Shown: piece after piece, positions 1 to 5,476 of the stretch
Position numbering within the stretch: the first letter of the stretch is position 1
Layout of the letters: every line of letters starts with the position of its first letter
Assembly (NCBI GenBank): GCA_003646045.1
Contig: QNDV01000187.1
Span: 1-5,553, forward strand
Direction: 5' to 3'
Source: a bacterium
Lineage (GTDB): Bacteria; Krumholzibacteriota; Krumholzibacteria; LZORAL124-64-63
Length of the DNA stretch: 5,553 nt
The notes under the pieces: generated by a model
Database searches by the model: none
What the model saw: the letters and a program-made list of their open reading frames with translations, nothing else
What the model was told of the DNA's origin: nothing
Position numbers and translations under genes: made by a program

Positions 1-159
1 CACGCGAGCGGCGTCCCGGCCCGTGACATACACCACCGTGACCTGGGGCTGCGCACACAGCAGGCTGAACAATTCGCGAGCCCGCGGCGACTCGGGCGCG
101 TCTCCGTTGGGCAACAACGTCCGGTCCAGGTCGGTGCACAGCAGCAGTGAATCGCTCAT
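1..159 (-). CDS. spp: Sucrose-phosphate phosphatase, HAD superfamily (5' part only)
   Basis: Only the first 53 codons are present; the gene continues past the left edge. The protein starts MSDSLLLCTDLDRTLLPNG, which holds HAD motif I (D-L-D-R-T, Asp10 nucleophile and Asp12 acid/base), and a later VVYVTGRD segment matches the hydrophobic strand plus T-G-R found early in HAD-IIB (Cof/SPP-type) phosphatases. The family hydrolyses sucrose-6-phosphate to sucrose and phosphate in the cytoplasm, Mg2+-dependent. The ATG overlaps the stop of the upstream synthase gene as ATGA, and a GGAG lies at 169-172 with a 9-nt spacer, so translation is probably coupled. The function rests on motif I plus the neighbouring synthase. 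Another HAD-IIB sugar phosphatase is possible because the catalytic Lys and the motif IV acids lie outside the window. Confidence 0.82.
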   Translation of the reverse strand, partial: MSDSLLLCTDLDRTLLPNGDAPESPRARELFSLLCAQPQVTVVYVTGRDAARV

Positions 160-2306
160 GGTTCCGGGCTCCGGCAGGCACCGAAGAAGTCGTAGTGCTC
201 GATAGCCTCGAGGACCCCCCCCGCCCAGTGCCGGGTGGCGAAGAAGACACGGTCGGTCTCCACCAGGGACGACAGTTCCTCGTGGTGACGATTGGCCACC
301 ACCACGGCCAGGGTATTGCCACGCATGGTGTCCTCGTCGGCGCCGGAGCCGCCCGAGACCAGGATGCGCTCCAGGGGCACATCGCGCTGCATGGCGAACC
401 AGCGCAGGGCGGCACCCTTGGACGCCCGGACCGGCACGATGTCCAGGAACTGCCCGAACGACACGACCATGTTCACCGTCTGCTCACCCTGCAGCAGGAG
501 GCTGTTGATCTCCTCGGGAGTGGGCGCCTCGGCGGCGTCGTAGTAGTAGCTGATCTTGTAGACCCCCTGTTCACGCATGGGCTGGCGCTTCAGCCCGGGC
601 AGCCCGGACAGCAGTCGCCTGACAGCCCGCGGATTCCAGAGGTGGTCGACGTGTTCGCGCCAGCGCGTGTCCCGGGTCAGGCCGGGCGCGTAGAAGATGT
701 CCGTGCCCAGGCTGGTGATCAGCACATCCGGCCGCGGGATGCCGTGCCTGCGCAACATCTTGAGCGCCGACTCCAGACGACGGCCGGTGGCGATGCCGAA
801 GGTGGCCCGCTTGCGCTGGTCCTTGATCACATCCACGAACTCGCGCAGCAGCTCGGGATCCCCCAACAGTGTCTGGTCCAGATCGGTGAAGATGGCCCGA
901 TCGCGAAACTCGCCGGACCAGAGTCCAGGCACGGGTTTCGCCAAGGGCTCCGCCGCGGACACCAGGGGTTCCACCGCTTCGATATAGGCTTCGGTGTGGG
1001 ACTGCCATGAGTAGTGGTCGCGGACCCCCTTCATCCCGGCTGCAGACATGGTCTCCCAGCCCGCCTCGTTGGTCAGGGCCCGCAACAGTGTCTCGGTGAT
1101 GCCCGGCACATCCAGCGGATCGATCAGGTAACCGTTGTTGCAGTTGTCCAGGATGTCCACAGGCCCACCGTCATCGGTAGCCACCACCGGCAGGCCGCTG
1201 GCTGCCGCCTCCAGCAGGGTGAGCCCGAACGGTTCGGTCAGGGCCGGATTGACAAAGACCCCCCGCGACAGGGCCGCCAGCCGGTAGAAGAGGGAAACAT
1301 CGTCCGCCAGGTGGTGCTTGGGATAAGCCACCCGGCCGTACAGGTCATGGCGATCGATTGCCAGCAGGATATCGGTCAGGACCTGCTGTGTACCGTCATC
1401 CATACTGGCGATGTCGTCCCGGTTGCCGGCGACGATCACCAGGTTGGCCACCGCCTGCAGTTCGGGTGACAGACCGTAGGCCGCCACCAGGGCGGTGATG
1501 TTCTTGCGCCGGTCGGGCCGCGACAGGGCCAGGATCTGCGGCTTGTCCGGCCGGCTCAGGAAGCGGTTGATCTGGAGGCTGATCGCCGCCTCGCGCTCGT
1601 TCCCCTGCGGCGGGATGAACCGCTCGAGATCCACTCCCGGCGGCACCACGCGCATCTGCTCGGGCCGGTAGTAGTCGTAGAGACCGTACTGGGACTCGAT
1701 CTCCTGGTGGGTACTGGTGATGACCAGATCGGCCGTGCCCAGGGTGTTCTCCTCGGCGGCAATGCGACGGGAGATGCAGTACTTCTCTTCCAGCTGCTCG
1801 CGATCAAGGCCGACGGCCAGCAGGCGCCGGCGTTTGACCCGACCCAGGGAGTGGCCGGTGTGGACCAGTGGCACAGCCAGATGTCCGGCCAGGCGCACGC
1901 CCACGTAGCCCGCATCAGCGTAATGGCTGTGCACCAGGTGGGGTCGCGCATCCTGTTCGTGCAGGTAGTCGAGGGTACGATCGACGAAGCTGTCCAGGCT
2001 GTCCCAGAGCTCCTCCTTGGGCAGGTAACCTTCCTCGCCGCAATCGATGCGGACGATCTGCACTCCCTCGCCCAGGGGCTCGATGGTGCGGGCGTAGTCG
2101 TCGCTGACCCGGGGATCCACCACGCGCCTGGTCATGAGATCGACCCGGCCGACGCGGGGATGCTCACCCAGGGCCCGGGCCAGCTCCACCACGTACTTGG
2201 TCTGGCCACCGGTGTCGGCGTCCCGGCCCAGTTCCAGGTCATGGCCCCGGATCAGGCCGTGGATGCTGAGCAGCACGATATGGAGCTTGTCCTGCCTGCC
2301 ACTCAT
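156..2306 (-). CDS. sps: Sucrose-phosphate synthase with fused HAD (SPP-like) domain
   Basis: This 716-residue protein makes sucrose-6-phosphate from UDP-glucose and fructose-6-phosphate. Residues 8-450 form a GT-B, GT4-family glycosyltransferase. Seen there are GRDADTGGQTKYV (27-39), HSHYADAG (126-133), HTGHSLG (149-155), EKYCISRRI (174-182), the donor-site RPDRRKN (263-269) and the E-x7-E pair Glu358/Glu366 in EPFGLTLLE. A linker (450-470) leads to a HAD-IIB domain with motif I DLDQT (Asp475, Asp477), IATGRR (505-510) and a SKG lysine (Lys630). Its motif IV reads GGSGADED (652-659), with Gly where HAD phosphatases usually have the first Asp, so phosphatase activity of this half is doubtful. 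The length is normal for the bacterial fused type. The ATG has AAGGA 10 nt upstream (2317-2321) and GGAG too close (2309-2312). An in-frame stop precedes it. It lies 78 bp past imuB and overlaps spp by 4 bp. The glycosyltransferase call is firm. Confidence 0.95.
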   Translation of the reverse strand: MSGRQDKLHIVLLSIHGLIRGHDLELGRDADTGGQTKYVVELARALGEHPRVGRVDLMTRRVVDPRVSDDYARTIEPLGEGVQIVRIDCGEEGYLPKEELWDSLDSFVDRTLDYLHEQDARPHLVHSHYADAGYVGVRLAGHLAVPLVHTGHSLGRVKRRRLLAVGLDREQLEEKYCISRRIAAEENTLGTADLVITSTHQEIESQYGLYDYYRPEQMRVVPPGVDLERFIPPQGNEREAAISLQINRFLSRPDKPQILALSRPDRRKNITALVAAYGLSPELQAVANLVIVAGNRDDIASMDDGTQQVLTDILLAIDRHDLYGRVAYPKHHLADDVSLFYRLAALSRGVFVNPALTEPFGLTLLEAAASGLPVVATDDGGPVDILDNCNNGYLIDPLDVPGITETLLRALTNEAGWETMSAAGMKGVRDHYSWQSHTEAYIEAVEPLVSAAEPLAKPVPGLWSGEFRDRAIFTDLDQTLLGDPELLREFVDVIKDQRKRATFGIATGRRLESALKMLRRHGIPRPDVLITSLGTDIFYAPGLTRDTRWREHVDHLWNPRAVRRLLSGLPGLKRQPMREQGVYKISYYYDAAEAPTPEEINSLLLQGEQTVNMVVSFGQFLDIVPVRASKGAALRWFAMQRDVPLERILVSGGSGADEDTMRGNTLAVVVANRHHEELSSLVETDRVFFATRHWAGGVLEAIEHYDFFGACRSPEP

Positions 2307-2384
2307 GACTCCGGCTTCCTTCCGGCTCGGGTTGGCCCTTCATACCAGCGGGAGCGGAAGTATTCGTCAAGGCTTCTGTTACGC

Positions 2385-3893
2385 CTACTCCACCTCTCCC
2401 TGCAGATACCACCGCCCGTCCTCGTGGAAGACCCAAAGCACCCGCCCCCCGTCGGCTTCGACAAAGTGGTACATCCGCCTCGACTCCCGGGCCCACCAGT
2501 GGCTCGAAAGCAGGTGGGGCCCGTAGCTGTGCACCTCGTCCCGGGTCACCGTCGCACCACCTGGCCCCGCCGCGGCCCGCAGCAGTTGCTCTCCCCGGTC
2601 ACGGGCCAGCTCGGGCGGACCCTCCATCAGGGGCCGGGGCCTGGCGAGCAACCGACGCACCAGGGGATGCGGGCCTCGCCGCTGGCGCGGGGCGGGGGCA
2701 GCCAGTTCCGTTACCGGCACCCAGCGCCAGGCTGACTCGGGCAGATGGGCCTCCTGTTGCTCGGCACGGACCACCGCCGCGTCTCCCAGCTCGGCCCGTA
2801 CCCTGGCCACGGCACGCAGGGCCGCCTCGGGATCACGTCGGGAGCACCGGCGAAACAGTTCCAGCACTTCGGGCGAGGCCCGCACCGGCTCCAGTTCCAG
2901 GACCAGACATTCCACCCCCGCGGCCAGATCCACCTGTTCCAGGCGCAGACGGATCAGCTCCAGGAGCAGCACCGCGTCCAGGGTGGGCGCGGCCGGGCGC
3001 AGACTCTCGCGGCGACCGGCGCTGTTGCCATCGGCCAGGGTGAGATCCAGATGCAGTTGCGCCGCCGCCCGCTGCGCGTCGGCCAGACGGTCCAGCAACG
3101 GATGAAGCAGGCGCTTGACCAGGAAGAGCAGGCGCCAGGCGTCGGTCTCCGGTTCCTCGCAGACCTCGCGGGCCCGGATCGGCGCCGGCGGCAGCACGGG
3201 GCGCACCGGGTCGAAACGCAGGCCACGGGCCAGTTCCACCAGTTCGATCACCCCGGGTCCGAAGCGTGCACCCAGACCGGCGGCAGGCAGGTCCATGAGA
3301 TCACCCACCGTATCCAGTCCCAGGCGCAGCAAATCGTCGCGCACCCGTGGTTCCAGCTCCAGGCGGGCCAGGGGCACCTTGCGACAGGCGGCGGTCTCGC
3401 TAGCGGGCGCCGGCACCACTGTCACCCGGCGTCGGGTGCGAGCCAGGCAGAAGGTCCCGAAACGGGTGAAGCCCACAGCCACCCCCGCGACGAACCCGGC
3501 ACGACGCAGGTCTTGATACAGGCGCCCGGCCCAGACACCCGGAGTACCGGCCACCCGTTCGAGGCCCCCGGCATCCAGCCAGAAGACCCCCGGTTCGTGG
3601 GCGGCGGGTTCGACCCGCGGACCGTGCTGCAGTAACCGGCGGTGCAGGGCGGCCACGGCCCGTGCGATGCGTTGTCCGGTCACGGGTTCGGCCCGCAGGT
3701 CACGACACACGGACAGGGCGGCGACATAACGTTGGCCGGGCAGCACACCGTGTTGCCGGGCCGCCTCGTTCACCCACAGCAGCGGCGCCTGGGGGTTGTC
3801 CTCGGCCACCACGGCAGCCGGCAGGCGCCGCCACTCGGGGCGACGGTGCAGCAGCAGTTGCAACGGCAGGGCCGGCAGATCGACACAGGCCAC
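2385..3893 (-). CDS. imuB: ImuB, Y-family polymerase-like translesion synthesis accessory protein
   Basis: The product from GTG 3893 has 502 residues, normal for ImuB. It begins MACVDLPALPLQLLL, the usual ImuB first strand with Asp5. The palm region has VFWLDAGGLERVAG (103-116), matching ImuB 'WLD-x-x-G-x-x-R-L-x-G'. Next come a helix-hairpin-helix-like segment (about 183-225), a little-finger-like region (about 240-370) and a C-terminus ending GRWYLQGEVE. Aligned by eye to DinB (S-I-D-E-A-F-L-D), the two catalytic acids fall on Gly102 and Val103, so it is probably non-catalytic. ImuB is known to act as a clamp-binding adaptor recruiting DnaE2 to damaged DNA; I saw no obvious clamp motif. The start is uncertain: GTG 3893 fits the family N-terminus but has no ribosome site, whereas in-frame GTG 3947 has GGGAG 7 nt upstream and would add 18 residues and overlap imuA. 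The frame stays open upstream as a shadow of imuA. Confidence 0.9.
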   Translation of the reverse strand: MACVDLPALPLQLLLHRRPEWRRLPAAVVAEDNPQAPLLWVNEAARQHGVLPGQRYVAALSVCRDLRAEPVTGQRIARAVAALHRRLLQHGPRVEPAAHEPGVFWLDAGGLERVAGTPGVWAGRLYQDLRRAGFVAGVAVGFTRFGTFCLARTRRRVTVVPAPASETAACRKVPLARLELEPRVRDDLLRLGLDTVGDLMDLPAAGLGARFGPGVIELVELARGLRFDPVRPVLPPAPIRAREVCEEPETDAWRLLFLVKRLLHPLLDRLADAQRAAAQLHLDLTLADGNSAGRRESLRPAAPTLDAVLLLELIRLRLEQVDLAAGVECLVLELEPVRASPEVLELFRRCSRRDPEAALRAVARVRAELGDAAVVRAEQQEAHLPESAWRWVPVTELAAPAPRQRRGPHPLVRRLLARPRPLMEGPPELARDRGEQLLRAAAGPGGATVTRDEVHSYGPHLLSSHWWARESRRMYHFVEADGGRVLWVFHEDGRWYLQGEVE

Positions 3894-3924
3894 ACGGTTG
3901 GTGCGGACAAGGCGGTCGGCAGTG

Positions 3925-4608
3925 CTAATGAAGTCCGTCGGGCCCACGAAACCGCTCCCGCCACCGCCAACCGGGACCCCGTCGCTTGTCCTTATCGATC
4001 TCCAATTCGCACCGGAACCCCCCGGGCACCCTCTGTCGCCGTGCCTGCGCCCGCAGGGAGACGAGGGAACCCAGGGACGGTTCGGCCGCGGTCTTCTGCG
4101 TGAGGCAGAGCACCGCGGCATCGTGTTTGCGGGCCAGCTGAACCAGCCGGCCCTGCAGGGGCGTGGGCAGGACGGCGCTCGTCCCCAGCTCGAGCACCAC
4201 CAGCCCGAACGCCCCCGATCTGAGCAGTACATCCGCCGCCCGGCCGGCCCGACGCGCGCTGTCGGTGCGCACCACCACCAGGGACGCCAGATCCACACCG
4301 GAGGCCGCCACGTCCGGCGGGTTGAAAATGGCCGCACGGGCCGTGACCCAGGCCACAGGACTGCCGGTAACCTGGGCGTCCAGCACCAGGGCAAAGGCCG
4401 CGGTCAACGCCGCCGTGTCCGGACCCGCGGCCAGTTCGCAAAGGCGACCCGCCAGCTCGTCCCGGGTCCAGGATGGTGGGGCGGATGGAGCCTCGGCCGA
4501 AGCCGGGTTACCCAGGCGCCACACCCCGGGCAACGCCGCCAGATCCACCGCCAGGTTGCCGCGGTCCAAGGTGGACGTGTTCTCGTGATCAAGGGCCACA
4601 ATAGCCAT
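3925..4608 (-). CDS. imuA: ImuA, RecA/SulA-like translesion synthesis accessory protein
   Basis: This is a 227-residue protein, the usual size for ImuA. Landmarks are LPGVWRLGN (26-34), a RecA-like strand-loop region TRDELAGRLCELAAGPDTAALTAAF (48-72), VAWVTARAAIFNPPDVAASGVDLASLVVVR (85-114) and LLRSGAFGLVVLEL (128-141), then LVQLARKHDAAVLCLTQK (155-172) and a basic, Trp/Arg-rich tail (about 189-222). The N-P-P...G-V-D-L...L-V-V-V-R and R-S-G-A-x-G-L-V-V signatures are typical of proteobacterial ImuA. The P-loop position reads AAGPDTAALT and lacks G-K-T/S, so ATP binding by a classical Walker A is unlikely. ImuA is known to work with ImuB and DnaE2 in damage-induced mutagenesis; its exact role varies between lineages. 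The ATG has a strong GGAGG (4615-4619) with 6-nt spacing. It lies 40 bp after lexA and is followed by imuB, so it is co-transcribed. The stop is TAG. Confidence 0.9.
   Translation of the reverse strand: MAIVALDHENTSTLDRGNLAVDLAALPGVWRLGNPASAEAPSAPPSWTRDELAGRLCELAAGPDTAALTAAFALVLDAQVTGSPVAWVTARAAIFNPPDVAASGVDLASLVVVRTDSARRAGRAADVLLRSGAFGLVVLELGTSAVLPTPLQGRLVQLARKHDAAVLCLTQKTAAEPSLGSLVSLRAQARRQRVPGGFRCELEIDKDKRRGPGWRWRERFRGPDGLH
3955..3959 (-). promoter_or_regulatory. Candidate ribosome binding site for an earlier imuB start
   Basis: GGGAG on the minus strand lies 7 nt before the in-frame GTG at 3945-3947, inside the end of imuA. The family-consistent GTG at 3891-3893 has no purine-rich sequence ahead of it. 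Either imuB starts at 3947, with an extra N-terminus MGPTDFISTADRLVRTNR, or ribosomes finishing imuA at 3925 re-initiate about 30 nt further on. The sequence alone does not decide. Confidence 0.4.
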
Positions 4609-4614
4609 GACCGA

Positions 4615-4619
4615 CCTCC
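4615..4619 (-). promoter_or_regulatory. Strong ribosome binding site of imuA
   Basis: A full GGAGG on the minus strand sits 6 nt before the imuA ATG at 4606-4608, in the 40-bp gap after lexA. It fixes the imuA start and suggests imuA is translated more efficiently than lexA, whose own start has only a weak GAG ahead of it. Confidence 0.75.
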
Positions 4620-4648
4620 GGGTAGCTGGTCGTTGATGGTTTGCCCGA

Positions 4649-5275
4649 TCAGATCAGGCGGCGACGAACTTCCACGACTCTGCCCAGGATGCGGACCTCG
4701 TCCCGCCCATCGAGCACGATGGATGCGAAGTCCGGGTTCTCGGGACGAAGTTCGATACGCCCGGCGTGCAGCCGCAGGCGCTTGACCGTGGCCTCGTCCC
4801 GCACGAGGGCCACGACGATGTCGCCGTCCAGGGCCGTGTCCTGGCGACGGACCACCACCGTGTCGTCCGGCAGGATGCCCGCGCCCAACATGCTTTCACC
4901 CCTGACTGTCAGGGCAAAGAGCTCGTGCTCGCCCATGGCCCCGTCCACGGGGATCCAGCCGTCGGGATCCTCGATGGCCTCGCTCAGGGCGCCGGCCTGG
5001 ACCCGGCCCAGCTTGGGGACCATACGCAGCCTGGGCACCATGTGCAGCGACGCAGCCTGGGCCGAGGGCAGGCGATACCCCCGGGCCAGACCCGGCTCCC
5101 TGACCAGCCGCCCCTCGGCCACCAGGGTTTCCAGGTGCTGTTGTGCCGTCTGCACCGCGCGGAAACCGAAATGGGCCTGCACCTCGCGCACCGTGGGCGG
5201 TGCTCCGGCCGCGAGGCGATCCCGCACGAAGGCGTGTACTTGGCGACGGGTCTGTCCGGGTGGGGTGCGGGGCAT
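4649..5275 (-). CDS. lexA: LexA-family SOS repressor, self-cleaving
   Basis: This 208-residue repressor carries an N-terminal winged helix-turn-helix (about 8-69: TRRQVHAFVRDRL, PPTVREVQAHFGF, HLETLVAEGRLVREPGLARGYRL) and a C-terminal S24 latent-protease domain. The self-cleavage site is Ala94-Gly95 in RVQAGALSEA, the catalytic Ser128 lies in VRGESML, and the catalytic Lys165 in ATVKRLRL. The Ser-to-Lys distance of 37 equals that in E. coli LexA (119/156). RecA on single-stranded DNA is known to trigger the cleavage. The recognition helix (FRAVQTAQQHL, 38-48) differs from the usual S-x-N/x-A-V-x-x-H-L, so it probably reads another operator. Just before the cleavage site, MVPRLR-MVPKLG is a tandem duplication of six residues. 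It heads the lexA-imuA-imuB operon and probably represses it through the palindrome in its own promoter. The start ATG has only weak ribosome-site support, but the family N-terminus fits. Confidence 0.95.
   Translation of the reverse strand: MPRTPPGQTRRQVHAFVRDRLAAGAPPTVREVQAHFGFRAVQTAQQHLETLVAEGRLVREPGLARGYRLPSAQAASLHMVPRLRMVPKLGRVQAGALSEAIEDPDGWIPVDGAMGEHELFALTVRGESMLGAGILPDDTVVVRRQDTALDGDIVVALVRDEATVKRLRLHAGRIELRPENPDFASIVLDGRDEVRILGRVVEVRRRLI
5006..5041 (-). repeat. 18-bp tandem duplication in lexA next to the cleavage site
   Basis: Two consecutive 18-bp units (5024-5041 and 5006-5023 in reading order) match at 14 of 18 positions and encode MVPRLR and MVPKLG. Most LexA proteins carry a single 'I/V-P-L-L-G-x-I/V-A-A-G' run here. 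The copy adds six residues to the linker leading to the Ala94-Gly95 bond and keeps the frame. The four mismatches suggest it is not very recent. Confidence 0.7.
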
Positions 5276-5319
5276 GATGGACTCGATTCGTGGTTTGGGT
5301 TCGGCTTTGACGTGCTCCC

Positions 5320-5348
5320 ATTAAACAGACATATGTCTGGTATGTCAA
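5320..5348 (-). promoter_or_regulatory. Sigma70-type promoter of the lexA-imuA-imuB operon
   Basis: On the minus strand a perfect -35 TTGACA (5343-5348) is followed by exactly 17 bp and a -10 TTTAAT (5320-5325, 5 of 6 consensus bases). The expected transcription start is the A at about 5313, giving a leader of about 38 nt to the lexA ATG at 5275. The spacer is filled by a perfect palindrome, so a bound repressor would block RNA polymerase directly. An AT-rich flank with phased A/T tracts lies immediately upstream. No other good promoter is seen in the lexA-imuA-imuB gaps. Confidence 0.85.
5326..5339. promoter_or_regulatory. Candidate LexA operator (perfect 14-bp palindrome)
   Basis: CAGACATATGTCTG reads identically on both strands and lies entirely between the -35 and -10 elements of the lexA promoter, the classical position for autorepression. 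It resembles neither the E. coli type CTG-N10-CAG with its TATATATA core nor the Gram-positive GAAC-N4-GTTC. A partial repeat of the half-site follows in the -35 region: GACATA occurs both in TTGACATA and in CAGACATA. The operator role is inferred from position, symmetry and the adjacent lexA. Confidence 0.7.
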
Positions 5349-5356
5349 GAGGATAT

Positions 5357-5376
5357 ACGAAAATAAGACGAAAATA
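5357..5376. repeat. Phased 9-bp direct repeat upstream of the lexA promoter
   Basis: ACGAAAATA occurs at 5357-5365 and again at 5368-5376, an exact repeat with an 11-bp period, about one helical turn. Seen from the lexA promoter this places two T-tracts on the same helix face just upstream of the -35 box (about -45 to -63). That is where an UP element binds the RNA polymerase alpha subunit, or where DNA is intrinsically bent. The repeat is directly visible; the UP-element role is inferred. Confidence 0.5.
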
Positions 5377-5422
5377 TCTGTCTTGGAAATTGTGCAGGGC
5401 CTGAGGGATAGCGGCGTAAGTG

Positions 5423-5434
5423 TTGATATATCAA
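5423..5434. repeat. 12-bp perfect palindrome TTGATATATCAA
   Basis: This self-complementary sequence lies about 75 bp upstream of the lexA -35 box in the AT-rich region. Its left half, TTGATA (5423-5428), could act as a -35 for a plus-strand promoter with GCTAAT at 5445-5450 as the -10 (16-bp spacer). If so, the palindrome could be an operator for a divergent gene to the right. Short AT-rich palindromes also arise by chance. Confidence 0.35.
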
Positions 5435-5460
5435 TTAAGCTGACGCTAATGTTCGATCTG

Positions 5461-5476
5461 TGGCCCCCGGGGGCCA
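5461..5476. repeat. 16-bp GC-rich perfect palindrome
   Basis: TGGCCCCCGGGGGCCA is perfectly self-complementary. As RNA it could fold into a 6-bp GC stem with a 4-nt loop, but no T-run follows on either strand, so it is not a normal intrinsic terminator. It lies downstream of the possible plus-strand promoter near 5423-5450. Confidence 0.45.

Noticed and set aside
147..1010. Long plus-strand open frame opposite sps, and similar long plus-strand frames at 1707-2735, 2745-3635 and 3796-4785
   Set aside because: They are antisense shadows of GC-rich genes on the minus strand: Arg/Gly/Pro/Gln/His-rich, with no recognisable domain, and the opposite frames encode clear protein families.
1043..1056. 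CAGACATGGTCTCC, partly like the candidate LexA operator
   Set aside because: Only one half-site matches; it is inside the sps coding region with no promoter nearby.
2307..2384. Terminator between imuB and sps
   Set aside because: No stable hairpin followed by a T-run was found on the minus strand; only scattered GC-rich half-matches.
3948..4394. Upstream in-frame extension of imuB to ATG 4394 (669 residues)
   Set aside because: The extra 149 or more residues overlap imuA in another frame, are Trp/Arg/Pro-rich and unlike ImuB. The family N-terminus begins at MACVDLPALPLQ.
5461..5476. GC palindrome as an intrinsic terminator
   Set aside because: No run of T follows on either strand and the potential loop is made of stem bases.
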